Assembly (NCBI GenBank): GCA_022825825.1
Contig: JAJDWA010000022.1
Coordinates: 78,078-142,077, forward strand
Source: Candidatus Poribacteria bacterium
GTDB lineage: Bacteria > Poribacteria > WGA-4E > WGA-3G
Direction of reading: 5' to 3'
Length of the DNA: 64,000 nucleotides
The position numbers and the translations under genes are program-made. Every line of letters starts with the position of its first letter. Position 1 is the first letter of the stretch. A model generated the notes under the pieces. The model had not been told where the DNA came from. It searched no databases and worked only from the letters and a program-made list of their open reading frames with translations. Positions 36,433-45,776 of the stretch are shown piece after piece.

Positions 36433-38325
36433 ATGGCACAAACGGACACAAAAGAGGCTACAGGGTTTACAACGCAACGATCTGAATTAAAGGGTATTTC
36501 AAAACGGATTTTTGAGATTAGCGCTGTCTTTTTCGTTGGTTACTACATCTATAGTGCAGGTTTCGGCACCGCTGCTGAACAATACCATCTCGGTTTATAT
36601 CTTCTCCTCACATTCTCCCTAATTGGTATTCTCTACAAATTTCGTCAAAACTCACCTGCCTCACGCCCATCTATTTTCGATCTGGTATTAGTATGTCTGA
36701 GCGTCTGTGCAATCGGTTATTGGATTATAGATTATCCAAATATTGTAAATCGCGCAGGTGCGTACACACATTTAGATATAGTGATAGGGGCTATCGGGCT
36801 CATCGTTAGTTTTGAGATGAGTCGGCGCACAGTTGGGTGGGGACTGCCTATCATCGCAGCTATTGGTATCCTATACGCCTTGTTTGGTAATATTATGCCT
36901 GAAGCTATCTCGCACCGAGGCTTCTCGTTTCGGCGGATTACTGAACACTGCTTTTTTGGTCAAGATGGGATTTTCGGCATTATGGCAAACGTGATGGCGA
37001 CTTATGTAATCCTTTTTATTTTTTTCGGTGCGTTTTTAGAAAAATCTGGTGTGGGCCAATTCTTCATAGACCTACCGATGTCACTTACAGGTAAGTCAAT
37101 TGGCGGTGCTGCGAAGGTGTCTGTTGTCACATCCGGCTTTTTCGGTTCTGTTGCGGGAAGTGCTATTGCAAACACGGTTACTACTGGTGCGTTCACGATT
37201 CCGTTGATGAAGCGGACCGGTTTTCGTCCACACATTGCAGGTGCCGTCGAAGCGTCAGCCTCTGTCGGAGGTCAATTCTTACCACCAGTGATGGGAGCAG
37301 GCGCATTCTTGATAGCAGAACGGACAGGAATGCCGTACAGCAAAATCGCTCTCATATCAATTGTGCCAGCAGTTCTCTATTTCTTATCTGTATGGGTAAT
37401 GGTGCATTTTGAAGCGAAAAAACAGGGGCTTGAACCGATACCTGCAGCAGAAATACCAAAACTTTCTACTCTCCTAAAAACAGGATGGTTTTACTTATTA
37501 CCGTTAATAACCCTCATTGTATCTCTAATGAGAGGTTATTCCGCTTACAAATCAGCATTTTTCTCAATTCTCGTCACGATAGTAGTAAGTTACTTCCGTA
37601 CGCAAACACGGTTGACACCGAAAAGGATTTGGGAGGCGATGGTCACAGGTGCAAAAAATTCCCTCGCTATCGGTGGCGCAGTTGGCACGATAGGCATTAT
37701 CGTCGCCGTTATTGATCTGACAGGTTTAGGCAGGATATTCCCAGATTTAGTGCTATTAGTAGCAGGCAATAATAAAGCAATTGCAGTGTTACTGCTCGCA
37801 GCTGCTTCTTTAGTCTTAGGAATGGGAATTCCGGTTACCGCTGCTTACTTAATTACCTCAGCACTCGCTGTACCAATTCTCACCAATGCTGAAATGGGCA
37901 TCCCGATCATTGCTGCTCACTTGATTATCTTTTGGCTTAGTCAAGATTCCAATATCACACCACCAGTTGCGTTGGGGGCTTATGCGGGCGCAGCAATCGC
38001 CCGTGCCGATCCGTGGAAAACGGGGTGGGCGTGTTTTAAGTTCGCCAAACTTTTATACATCATGCCGCTCCTGTTTGCATATACACATATCCTGTTTACA
38101 GGCACGCTATTTCAAAATGCGATGTCTGTCGGAACAGCATTAGTGGGAACTGTCATCTTTTCTATTGTGACGATGGGTTACTTTATACGGAAAACGCGCT
38201 GGTCCGAATCGATCCTACTCGCGCTTGCAGCGTTTCTCGCGTATACGAACACTATTTGGACGTTTATTGTTGCTATGGTGCTTCTCACCGCTGTGTTCGT
38301 AGTTCAAAAGCGGACAAAACCATAA
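36433..38325 (+). CDS. TRAP transporter fused permease (DctQM type, 4TM/12TM)
   Basis: 630 residues, almost all membrane helices. The first about 180 correspond to the small subunit (DctQ) and the rest to the large one (DctM). Marks of the large subunit are GSVAGSAIANTVTTGAFTIPLMKR (about 237-260), SVGGQFLPPVMGAGAFL (about 276-292) and MGIPVTAAYL. Fused TRAP permeases normally act with a TAXI-type periplasmic receptor. None is encoded beside it, so the receptor must be elsewhere or replaced. The 5' end is six bases behind the outer-membrane gene, so it may share that operon. Confidence 0.92.
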   Translation: MAQTDTKEATGFTTQRSELKGISKRIFEISAVFFVGYYIYSAGFGTAAEQYHLGLYLLLTFSLIGILYKFRQNSPASRPSIFDLVLVCLSVCAIGYWIIDYPNIVNRAGAYTHLDIVIGAIGLIVSFEMSRRTVGWGLPIIAAIGILYALFGNIMPEAISHRGFSFRRITEHCFFGQDGIFGIMANVMATYVILFIFFGAFLEKSGVGQFFIDLPMSLTGKSIGGAAKVSVVTSGFFGSVAGSAIANTVTTGAFTIPLMKRTGFRPHIAGAVEASASVGGQFLPPVMGAGAFLIAERTGMPYSKIALISIVPAVLYFLSVWVMVHFEAKKQGLEPIPAAEIPKLSTLLKTGWFYLLPLITLIVSLMRGYSAYKSAFFSILVTIVVSYFRTQTRLTPKRIWEAMVTGAKNSLAIGGAVGTIGIIVAVIDLTGLGRIFPDLVLLVAGNNKAIAVLLLAAASLVLGMGIPVTAAYLITSALAVPILTNAEMGIPIIAAHLIIFWLSQDSNITPPVALGAYAGAAIARADPWKTGWACFKFAKLLYIMPLLFAYTHILFTGTLFQNAMSVGTALVGTVIFSIVTMGYFIRKTRWSESILLALAAFLAYTNTIWTFIVAMVLLTAVFVVQKRTKP

Positions 38326-38327
38326 AC

Positions 38328-39185
38328 TCACTTTGTCGATGTCTCAACAATCTCTTGCAGTCGTTTTAAAATGTTATCTGCTGCACGGCGAGATATATCT
38401 TCATTGAATTCATCAACAGCCTTTTCCGCCTTATATAAATTCCCCAGATAATATCGCTGAAAAATAAAGTACGTCCACGACACTGCATCTACGTAATGTC
38501 TATCCAGAACCCTATCAACTGCAACATAGCCGAAAATACCGTTTAGCACAAGCGCGTTTAATCCTCCCCGCCAATTGCCTGCATAGATTTGCCCTGCTCC
38601 CGGAACAATTGCAGACAACACCTTAGCAACTCTGGTAGATTTTTGTGGTAGATTAACAGCTTGGGCAAGAAGTTTTTCAAGCATTTCATCTGTAGTCCAG
38701 TTTCGTAAAGCCTCATGGGCTTCTTCCCATCGAAACTGATAAATCAAGGCTACTGCTTGCAAGAAAAGCGCGCGTTGATACAACGGGCCAGAGGGCGTGC
38801 GGATTGTTACTCGTATTAGTTCAAATCGGGCAAGATCGTAGTTCTGTGAGGCGATAAGGGTTACCGCAAGTTCAAGTTGATATTTAGATTTTTCTTTCCC
38901 ACTCAGGGTGTGTAGCACGGCATTGCGCATTGCTAAAATTGCTTCTTCCCATAAGCCTTGTGCCCTATAAGTAAGTCCAATCTTAAAGTAGACTTCTGCT
39001 GCACGCGTGTCATCTGGATGAAAAAACAGAAAACGTTTGTATTCTGTAATGGCAGCATCATAATTTTCCAATTTAGAAAAATGGTCCCCGAGGGCAAGGA
39101 TATCCTCTTCTGCAATTGAAGTAAAATTGCAAAAGAGTAGGTGGGTTAGAACAAAGAAAAGAGATGTGACACGTTTCAAATTCAT
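38328..39185 (-). CDS. Secreted or membrane-anchored TPR protein
   Basis: 285 residues from ATG 39185; signal peptide 1-25 (cut near SIAEE). TPR-like units run from about 28 to 180 (YDAAITEYKRFLFFHPDDTRAAEVYFKIGLTYRAQGLWEEAI). The segment LSAIVPGAGQIYAGNWRGGLNALVLN (about 188-213) looks like a re-entrant or membrane hairpin found in some TPR proteins. It converges on the TRAP gene with only two bases between the stops. Function unknown; probably a periplasmic scaffold. Confidence 0.75.
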   Translation of the reverse strand: MNLKRVTSLFFVLTHLLFCNFTSIAEEDILALGDHFSKLENYDAAITEYKRFLFFHPDDTRAAEVYFKIGLTYRAQGLWEEAILAMRNAVLHTLSGKEKSKYQLELAVTLIASQNYDLARFELIRVTIRTPSGPLYQRALFLQAVALIYQFRWEEAHEALRNWTTDEMLEKLLAQAVNLPQKSTRVAKVLSAIVPGAGQIYAGNWRGGLNALVLNGIFGYVAVDRVLDRHYVDAVSWTYFIFQRYYLGNLYKAEKAVDEFNEDISRRAADNILKRLQEIVETSTK

Positions 39186-39278
39186 TGGAAATCAGAGATT
39201 AGGGACATTTCGTATGCGTTTTATTCAGTTTAACATATTTAGACCTATTTTGCAATCCTGTTTAAGTCATTGCAAGAA

Positions 39279-39307
39279 TTGACCTAATTTTTTGGACATG
39301 CTACAAT
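39279..39307 (+). promoter_or_regulatory. Sigma-70-type promoter sequence
   Basis: TTGACC (39279-39284), 17 bases, TACAAT (39302-39307). It points to the enzyme gene at 39600 but leaves a leader of almost 300 bases, with the 39415 palindrome inside it. Confidence 0.5.
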
Positions 39308-39414
39308 GCCCATAGTGTAAATCGGAATCCAACCACTAAAACCCAAGCTGCTATCTGTATAGCACAATCTGTCCGAAGAATAATAAAATATTTCGGTCCT
39401 CTATAATCATATTC

Positions 39415-39436
39415 GGTTCGGTTAGGAAACCGAACC
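39415..39436. repeat. Palindromic repeat, GGTTCGGTT type
   Basis: GGTTCGGTT (39415-39423), loop AGGA, AACCGAACC (39428-39436). It is the exact complement of the copy at 47641-47662. Confidence 0.75.
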
Positions 39437-39599
39437 TACCGGGTTTGGGAAAAACAAATATTACCGAATCAATGACTTAATCTTCATACAGTTTACGGCA
39501 CAAAATGTTGCGAGGACTGAACTATTCACGATTAAACACTGTGCCTATATATCTAAAGTCTTATAGATAGCAACTTGGGTTACTAAAGGAGACTCAACT

Positions 39600-40598
39600 A
39601 TGGATATGACCGAAAAACAACCATACAAAAAATCATCGATGCATGTAGGTGTCCAGGGAATAGGAACATCTAAAAAAGAATTGGAATTCCTTGTTCGCCA
39701 CGGTGTAACGCACATGGACGCCTCAGTCAGAAACAACCAACCCGAAACCTTAATGGAACATAAAGCGGAAGCAGAAGCAGCGGGTGTCAGCCTTGAGATG
39801 ATTCACATAGGAATTCCAAGAAGCATTACGCTCGCCCAAGACCCACAACGTGATAAAGATATTGATGGGGTTTGTAAAACAATTGAAAATGCTGCTGCGG
39901 CAGGTTTACGAGGTTTGAATTACAATTTCTGCATTCTGAATCATCAGCGAACGAAAAGCACGCTGGGACGTGGCGGTTCGAATTACAGCACATTTGACTT
40001 TTCCAAGTACGATAACAAAACACTTTCAGACGCGGGTGAGGTAAGTCGCGAGGAGGCGTTTGACAGAATAGCGTATTTTCTTGAACGTATCATTCCCGTT
40101 GCCGAAGAAAATAAGGTACAGATGGCATGTCACCCGAATGATCCACCCGCACCTGTTCTACGGGGTGTTGAACGTTGGAATTACCCAATCTTTGATGGAT
40201 TAAAACGGTACGCGGAGATTGTAGATAGTCCGTATAACGGCTTTAATTTCTGCTGCGGTGTCGTATCAGAAGGGTTGGATGATCCCGGTACCGAACTTTA
40301 CGAGATAATTGCGTATTTCGGCAAACGAAAGAAGATTTTCAATATTCATTTTCGCAATATTCGGGGCGGCTTACATAACTTCCAAGAGGTATGGCCCGAT
40401 GAAGGAGATGTAGATATGTATAAAGTCGCACAAACTTTGCGAGATGTAGAATATCCCTACATGCTGATGCCCGATCACGCGCCATCACACCCAGATGACA
40501 CGGCTCCTGTTGGTGTTTCTGGGCGTGTGCGGCAGGCATGGGCGTTCCAATTCGGATATATCATTGCACTGATTCAGGCTGTCAATTCTGAAAAGTGA
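39600..40598 (+). CDS. Mannonate dehydratase-like (UxuA family) enzyme
   Basis: 332 residues; AAGGAG before the ATG. UxuA removes water from D-mannonate to give 2-keto-3-deoxygluconate in hexuronate breakdown. Family marks are NYNFCILNHQRT (about 103-114), ACHPNDPP (about 177-184), FNFCCGVVSEG (about 214-224), HFRNIRG (about 249-255) and PDHAPSHPDD (about 290-299), which carry the metal-binding Cys and His residues. Some relatives are sugar isomerases/epimerases, so the substrate is uncertain. The surrounding sulfatase and fucosidase genes fit algal glycan breakdown. Confidence 0.85.
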   Translation: MDMTEKQPYKKSSMHVGVQGIGTSKKELEFLVRHGVTHMDASVRNNQPETLMEHKAEAEAAGVSLEMIHIGIPRSITLAQDPQRDKDIDGVCKTIENAAAAGLRGLNYNFCILNHQRTKSTLGRGGSNYSTFDFSKYDNKTLSDAGEVSREEAFDRIAYFLERIIPVAEENKVQMACHPNDPPAPVLRGVERWNYPIFDGLKRYAEIVDSPYNGFNFCCGVVSEGLDDPGTELYEIIAYFGKRKKIFNIHFRNIRGGLHNFQEVWPDEGDVDMYKVAQTLRDVEYPYMLMPDHAPSHPDDTAPVGVSGRVRQAWAFQFGYIIALIQAVNSEK

Positions 40599-40614
40599 AC
40601 TGTTCAATTATTTG

Positions 40615-40643
40615 TTGATACAAAAAAGAAGATGTGTTAAAAT
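40615..40643 (+). promoter_or_regulatory. Promoter of the LamG protein gene
   Basis: TTGATA (40615-40620), 17 bases, TAAAAT (40638-40643), giving a leader of about 90 bases. Confidence 0.55.
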
Positions 40644-40738
40644 CGTAGATATCCTGTACTTGTACAGTGCAGTTTAAATGGTAACTGATAATTGCATAAC
40701 AATAGAATCAAATGAATTCCTAATTTTTTGGAGGAAAA

Positions 40739-41533
40739 ATGAGAAAGATTATAAGTCGCTTAGCGATAATCGGTATCACTTTATTCGTCATCATGTTCAC
40801 ATTCTCAGTGGAAATTGATGCGATTGAACCTGGGAGTGCTATGGCAATTTGGCTCCTTGACGAAGGCGATGGCAATATAATTAACGATAGTTCTGGAAAT
40901 GAAAATCATGGAGAACTTAAAAGCGGAAAATGGGTTAATGGTCCATCCGGTCCTGCCTTGAGTTTAAATGGTAATGATGACCGTGTTATCATCCCAGATT
41001 CTGATAGCTTATATGCCGACAAAGCATGGACAATCACCGCTTGGGTTTATGTGAATGCTGCCGAGAACGGTTATGGACATATTGTGGGCAAAAGAGCTGC
41101 GGCTGGCGCAGTGGCAAATTACGCTTTCCGAACAAGCCCTGATGGCAAACAATGGGATGCCTACTTTAGCCGAGGCGGTTGGAAAGGAGTATGGAGACAA
41201 GGAAGTGTAAAGAAAGATACTTGGTTGTATATGACAGCTACTTACGATGGAGTGGATACCATTAAACTCTATGAAAATGGAACCGAGTTCAGTTCAACCA
41301 GTGGCTATGGCGGTCCTCCACCAAGGAACACATCTGAAGTTAACATCGGCGGTTGGACGAATAACACTTCAGAAACTCTTAATGGTATGCTTTACGATGT
41401 CGCAATTTTCAGTGTTGCACTGTCCGAAGCGGATATAAATGAACTGATGGACAAAGGTCTATCAGGGTTACTGCCGGTTGAACCGGCTGACAAACTTGCG
41501 ACTACATGGGGTAACATCAAATCCCGGAAATAG
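40739..41533 (+). CDS. Secreted LamG-domain protein
   Basis: 264 residues, GGAGG before the ATG. Signal peptide 1-29 (cut near IDA). Residues about 38-235 are a LamG/concanavalin-like jelly roll (AIWLLDEGDGNIINDSSGNENHG, WTITAWVYV, LYDVAIFSVALSEADINELM), a sugar- or protein-binding fold. No catalytic domain is attached, although other LamG proteins often carry one. The tail (KLATTWGNIKSRK) is typical of a recurring ending in such proteins. It may bind the glycans processed by the adjacent enzymes. Confidence 0.85.
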   Translation: MRKIISRLAIIGITLFVIMFTFSVEIDAIEPGSAMAIWLLDEGDGNIINDSSGNENHGELKSGKWVNGPSGPALSLNGNDDRVIIPDSDSLYADKAWTITAWVYVNAAENGYGHIVGKRAAAGAVANYAFRTSPDGKQWDAYFSRGGWKGVWRQGSVKKDTWLYMTATYDGVDTIKLYENGTEFSSTSGYGGPPPRNTSEVNIGGWTNNTSETLNGMLYDVAIFSVALSEADINELMDKGLSGLLPVEPADKLATTWGNIKSRK

Positions 41534-41550
41534 TCGTTTTCTTTTCAAAT

Positions 41551-41585
41551 AAGGTGTAATGCTATGGCATTGCGCCTTATTTCTA
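41551..41585 (+). terminator. Rho-independent terminator behind the LamG gene
   Basis: AAGGTGTAATGC (41551-41562) pairs with GCATTGCGCCTT (41567-41578; two G-U pairs) around TATG, followed by a T-rich tail. Confidence 0.65.
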
Positions 41586-41607
41586 ATCTGATGGGGGCCT
41601 CATAAAG

Positions 41608-41802
41608 ATGAGAGGAGATCGTCATCCTGATAATATAGAACGTGCCCAAGAATTGAATCGCATCGCCTGTAATCATATTTCTGATGGCAATCTCAAAGAA
41701 GCGAAAGATAGCTTAATAGAAGCGATACGTATAGCGCCCAATTTGGCTGCACTACACACCAATTTGGGCGTTCCTACTGCATGGTGTGAGATAGTAGATT
41801 GA
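41608..41802 (+). pseudogene. Truncated TPR protein fragment
   Basis: 64 codons. The readable TPR unit, NRIACNHISDGNLKEAKDSLIEAIRIAPNLAALHTNLGV, is a good one, but it stops after about one and a half repeats at TGA 41800-41802. TPR proteins of this style normally continue for several units. The next gene starts 38 bases on. A short working protein cannot be ruled out. Confidence 0.55.
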
Positions 41803-41846
41803 CCGCACATTTTTGAAAGACAATCAAAACATACACGGAGATGGCT

Positions 41847-43127
41847 ATGGCACAATTACCCAACATTTTACTTATTCTCGCTGATGATCACGGATATGGC
41901 GATATTTCAGCGCACGACGGCCCCTCAATTCAAACACCTAATATTGATAGAATCGCTACGGAAGGAACGCGTTGGACACAATTTTATGCGAATTCTTCTG
42001 TCTGTTCCCCGAGCCGCGCATCACTTATGACTGGACGTTACCCCGATAGAGTTGGTGTTCCCGGAGTGATTCGCACGCATGCACAAAACAACTGGGGCTA
42101 CTTTCACCAGGACGCCATAACACTTCCTTCAATGTTGAAACAGAAAGACTATCGGACGGCACTTATCGGAAAGTGGCATTTAGGGCTTGAGGACGAGAAT
42201 CACCCGTGTAAGCGAGGTTTTGACCATTTTCACGGGTTTCTCGGTGATATGATGGACGACTACTACACACATCTTCGACATCAAATTAACTACATGCGGC
42301 ACGATTTTGATACGATTGATCCGAGAGGACACGCTACAGACCTTTTCTCGGATTGGAGCGTGGACTTTATTCGGACTCATGCGCATACATCTCACCCTTT
42401 TTTCCTTTATCTTGCCTATAATGCACCGCACACACCAATTCAACCGCCTGAAGACTGGATTGAACGGGTGCGGGAACGTGAACCAGATATTTCACCGCAA
42501 CGCGCAAAATACGTTGCCCTTGTTGAGCACATGGATGCTGGTATCGGACGTGTACTTGATACACTTGAGGATACTGGGCAGCTTTCCAATACGCTGGTTA
42601 TCTACACATCAGACAATGGTGGTGCTATGCAGGTTGGTGCTAACAATGGACCACTACGCGGACAGAAAGGTGAGATGTACGAAGGTGGCATACGCGTGCC
42701 TACGTGTGCTATGTGGCAAGGACACATTCCAAAAGGGCATGTTACGGATCAGGTTGGAATGCTTATGGATATCTTCCCAACAGTGTGTGAAGTTGCTGAT
42801 GTACCCATCAAACACGAAATTGAGGGACGTTCAATTTGGCAAACACTTCAAGGAGAAAAACAGGACTTCTCTGAACGACTCTTGTATTGGTTGCGAAGAG
42901 AGGGTGGACAACAGTTCCAGGGACAGTGTCAACACGCTGTTCGGCGTGGCGATATCAAGTTGCTACACAATCGCCCCTTTGAACCTCTGGAACTTTATGA
43001 CTTGTCGAGCGATCCGTTGGAAACAACAGATACTTCACAGACAGATACTGCGCTTTATAAGGAGATGGGGCGTTTGTTTCAGGAAGAGACGCAAAAGGCA
43101 GGCAGCGTGCCATGGCAGAAAACGTAA
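41847..43127 (+). CDS. Sulfatase (arylsulfatase family)
   Basis: 426 residues from ATG 41847; GGAG at 41837-41840 gives six bases of spacing, against none for the ATG at 41841. The metal site is LADDHGYGD (about 11-19). C53 in CSPSR is the residue converted to formylglycine. GKWHLG (about 110-115) and YTSDNGG (about 252-258) complete the active site. No signal peptide, so a cytoplasmic enzyme that cleaves sulfate from imported sugars is likely. It lies directly before the GH95 gene (67 bases), supporting breakdown of sulfated fucose-containing glycans. The maturation enzyme is not in the window. Confidence 0.93.
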   Translation: MAQLPNILLILADDHGYGDISAHDGPSIQTPNIDRIATEGTRWTQFYANSSVCSPSRASLMTGRYPDRVGVPGVIRTHAQNNWGYFHQDAITLPSMLKQKDYRTALIGKWHLGLEDENHPCKRGFDHFHGFLGDMMDDYYTHLRHQINYMRHDFDTIDPRGHATDLFSDWSVDFIRTHAHTSHPFFLYLAYNAPHTPIQPPEDWIERVREREPDISPQRAKYVALVEHMDAGIGRVLDTLEDTGQLSNTLVIYTSDNGGAMQVGANNGPLRGQKGEMYEGGIRVPTCAMWQGHIPKGHVTDQVGMLMDIFPTVCEVADVPIKHEIEGRSIWQTLQGEKQDFSERLLYWLRREGGQQFQGQCQHAVRRGDIKLLHNRPFEPLELYDLSSDPLETTDTSQTDTALYKEMGRLFQEETQKAGSVPWQKT

Positions 43128-43194
43128 TCATTCCTTATATTTGAAACTTACTGTAGACACGTTTACATTATTTGGCAATAAAGAGAGATTGAAT

Positions 43195-45495
43195 ATGAAA
43201 AATACAAATGATTTGGTTTTATGGTATAACAAACCTGCCGAACAGTGGACAGAGGCGCTGCCCGTTGGAAACGGACGGCTCGGTGCGATGGTGTTCGGCG
43301 GCGTTGAACGTGAACGCATTCAACTTAACGAAGATACGCTTTGGGAAGGTGAACCTCGCGATACCAACAATCCCAAAGCTTTGGAAGCACTTCCAAAAGT
43401 GCAACAACTGCTTTTTGAAGACAAAAACGACGAAGCGACGAAACTCGCAGGTGAAACGATGTTGGGTGTTCCACATCGAGTCAAATCGTATCAGTCTTTA
43501 GGTAACATTATCTTGGAATTTCCGCATGGAGACGCTACGGGCTATCGGCGGGAACTCGACTTGGATACAGGCATAGCCAAAACAACCTATCGCTGTGGTG
43601 AGGTCAGTTTCAGTAGGGAGGTTTTCGCAACTGCAGTTGATAACATCATCGCTATCCGAATTGAATGTGATCCATCGGAAAACATCACCTTTGATGCAAC
43701 GATGACGCGGGAACAGGATGCAACCGTTGAAGCTATCTCCGACAATACTCTTAGACTCAGTGGACAGTGCAGCGATGGTATAGTTCGCTTTTCAGCGTAT
43801 TTGCAAGTAAACGTTGACGATGGAAGCGTTCAGTCAGAAGATGACCGAATTTCTGTGAGCGATGCAAATGCTGTTACCCTTCTACTTGCAGGTGCAACAA
43901 GTTACATTAATCAGAAGGATGCAAGCGGAGCCCCGCATGAACTTTGTGAAAATTATCTTGCATCTGCTGAGAAAAAATCTTATGAAGCAATCCGGACTGA
44001 CCATATTGCTGAACATCAATCCCTCTTTAGACGAGTTGACTTAGATCTCGGTTCTACCGATGCGGAAAACCTGCCGACAGATGAACGTTTGGCAGCTGTA
44101 AAAGAAGGTGTGTCAGACCCAGGGCTTGTAGCACTTTATTTTCAATATGGTCGTTATCTACTGATGGGAAGCTCGCGACCGGGCTGCCTACCTGCAAACC
44201 TGCAAGGCATTTGGAACGAGCACATGAAAGCGCCTTGGAACAGCGATTTCCACACTAACATCAACCTCCAGATGAACTATTGGGTGCCCGAAGTCTGTAA
44301 TCTTGCTGAGTGTCATAAACCCCTATTTGATTACATGGACACTCTTGTTGAACCGGGTAATCAAACAGCGAAACGCCACTACGGTGCTGAAGGATGGGTT
44401 GTCCATCATCTCTCCGATGTGTGGGGATTTACAACGCCTGCTGATGGAATCTGGGGTATCTCTCCGATGGGTGCTGCATGGTTGTGTGAGCATGTGTGGG
44501 AACACTACCTTTTTGGCGGTGACGAGGAATTTCTGAAAGAACAAGCCTACCCATTGATGAAAGGTGCAGCACGTTTTATCCTTGATTTTCTTGTTGAAGC
44601 ACCCGAAGGCACCCCACTCGCAGGAACATTGGTCACGAATCCTTCACATTCACCTGAAAACAGTTTCCTGAAACCTGATGGCGAACGTTCCCTCTTCACT
44701 TATGCGGCGACGATGGATTTAGAGATCGTGCATGAACTCTTCACAAATTGCATCGCTTGTATTGATGTGCTTGGTGGTGATGCGGATTTCCGCGCAGAAT
44801 TGGGCTCTGCACTTGAACGGCTTGCACCACTTCAGATTAGTGAGAAAACGGGAAGGCTGCAGGAATGGGTATTTGATTATGACGAACCGGAGCCTGGACA
44901 CCGACACATGTCCCACATGTATGGACTGCATCCGAGTTGTCAGATTACGTTACGCGGTACGCCTGATTTGGCGGCGGCAGCAAAGAAATCGTTGGAATAT
45001 CGGTTAGAACATGGGGGTGGACAGACAGGCTGGAGTCGCGCTTGGCTCATCAACTTCTTCGCAAGGTTTGAGGAGTCAGAGGCAGCGTACGACCATCTTC
45101 AAGCACTTCTCGCGAGGTGTACCTTGACAAACCTATTTGATACACACCCGCCATTCCAAATTGACGGCAATTTTGGCGGTACTGCCGGTATCGCTGAAAT
45201 GTTGCTACAGAGCCATGCTGGTGAGGTTAACTTGCTACCAGCACTGCCAAAGGCATGGAGGACAGGATATGTCAAAGGGTTGCGTGCCCGCGGCGGTTTT
45301 GAAGTAGATATGGCGTGGGAAAATGGAAAACTCACGCAAGCGCAACTGTTATCTACTCTTGGGAATGATTGTTGGGTCCGAACGCCTGGCACTGTCTCTG
45401 TAACATGCGATGGTGAACGGGTTAAGTACTCTCAGTCAAAGGATGTTGTTAACTTCCACACGGAAACAGGCAAAACATATACAATTTCGGCTTAG
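43195..45495 (+). CDS. GH95-family alpha-L-fucosidase or related glycosidase
   Basis: 766 residues from ATG 43195. The frame is open far upstream through the sulfatase gene, but GH95 homology begins here ([28 protein letters not shown]). Active-site features known for 1,2-alpha-L-fucosidase are kept: the N355/N357 pair in [11 protein letters not shown]488 in SPENS as acid, and D657 in FQIDGNFG. No signal peptide, so cytoplasmic. Some GH95 members act on galactose instead of fucose. AGAGAG before the ATG is a modest ribosome site. Probably co-transcribed with the sulfatase gene. Confidence 0.92.
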   Translation: MKNTNDLVLWYNKPAEQWTEALPVGNGRLGAMVFGGVERERIQLNEDTLWEGEPRDTNNPKALEALPKVQQLLFEDKNDEATKLAGETMLGVPHRVKSYQSLGNIILEFPHGDATGYRRELDLDTGIAKTTYRCGEVSFSREVFATAVDNIIAIRIECDPSENITFDATMTREQDATVEAISDNTLRLSGQCSDGIVRFSAYLQVNVDDGSVQSEDDRISVSDANAVTLLLAGATSYINQKDASGAPHELCENYLASAEKKSYEAIRTDHIAEHQSLFRRVDLDLGSTDAENLPTDERLAAVKEGVSDPGLVALYFQYGRYLLMGSSRPGCLPANLQGIWNEHMKAPWNSDFHTNINLQMNYWVPEVCNLAECHKPLFDYMDTLVEPGNQTAKRHYGAEGWVVHHLSDVWGFTTPADGIWGISPMGAAWLCEHVWEHYLFGGDEEFLKEQAYPLMKGAARFILDFLVEAPEGTPLAGTLVTNPSHSPENSFLKPDGERSLFTYAATMDLEIVHELFTNCIACIDVLGGDADFRAELGSALERLAPLQISEKTGRLQEWVFDYDEPEPGHRHMSHMYGLHPSCQITLRGTPDLAAAAKKSLEYRLEHGGGQTGWSRAWLINFFARFEESEAAYDHLQALLARCTLTNLFDTHPPFQIDGNFGGTAGIAEMLLQSHAGEVNLLPALPKAWRTGYVKGLRARGGFEVDMAWENGKLTQAQLLSTLGNDCWVRTPGTVSVTCDGERVKYSQSKDVVNFHTETGKTYTISA

Positions 45496-45566
45496 CTTGA
45501 TGTTATGAAGTACAGAACTATTCAATTCTCCAATAATTCTGTCTTTCTCTAAAACCTCTTACTGTA

Positions 45567-45588
45567 GGAGCGGCCTGGAGGTCGCTCC
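45567..45588. repeat. Palindromic repeat, GGAGCG type
   Basis: GGAGCGGCC / GGTCGCTCC (one G-U) around TGGA, followed by ATAGGCGTCAATTTAAG. The same trailing sequence follows the copy at 47674 and, inverted, precedes the one at 47859. Confidence 0.7.
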
Positions 45589-45639
45589 ATAGGCGTCAAT
45601 TTAAGAACAAGAAAGTGTAATTTCTGAAAGAAATAATTG

Positions 45640-45668
45640 TTGTTAAGTGAAAATACCTCCTATATAAT
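45640..45668 (+). promoter_or_regulatory. Promoter of the WD40 gene
   Basis: TTGTTA (45640-45645), 17 bases, TATAAT (45663-45668); leader of about 100 bases. Confidence 0.6.
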
Positions 45669-45776
45669 GTAGAAAATACTATCTTTTTTACTTTACACAA
45701 GAGGTGTTTCCATACTCACGTTAAAATAGGATCAAAATCATTTTCCCCCAGACCAGCACACAAGGAGAATTCATCA

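Larger units (their letters stand above)
39186..39599. other. Divergent intergenic region
   Basis: No gene seen. It contains the promoter at 39279-39307 and the palindrome at 39415-39436. The remaining 160 bases before the enzyme gene show nothing that I can name apart from AAAGGAG before the ATG. Confidence 0.5.

Noticed and set aside
42307..43194. Long N-terminal extension of the GH95 protein (frame open from 42307)
   Set aside because: This part is the shadow of the sulfatase gene in another frame. Homology to GH95 starts exactly at ATG 43195.
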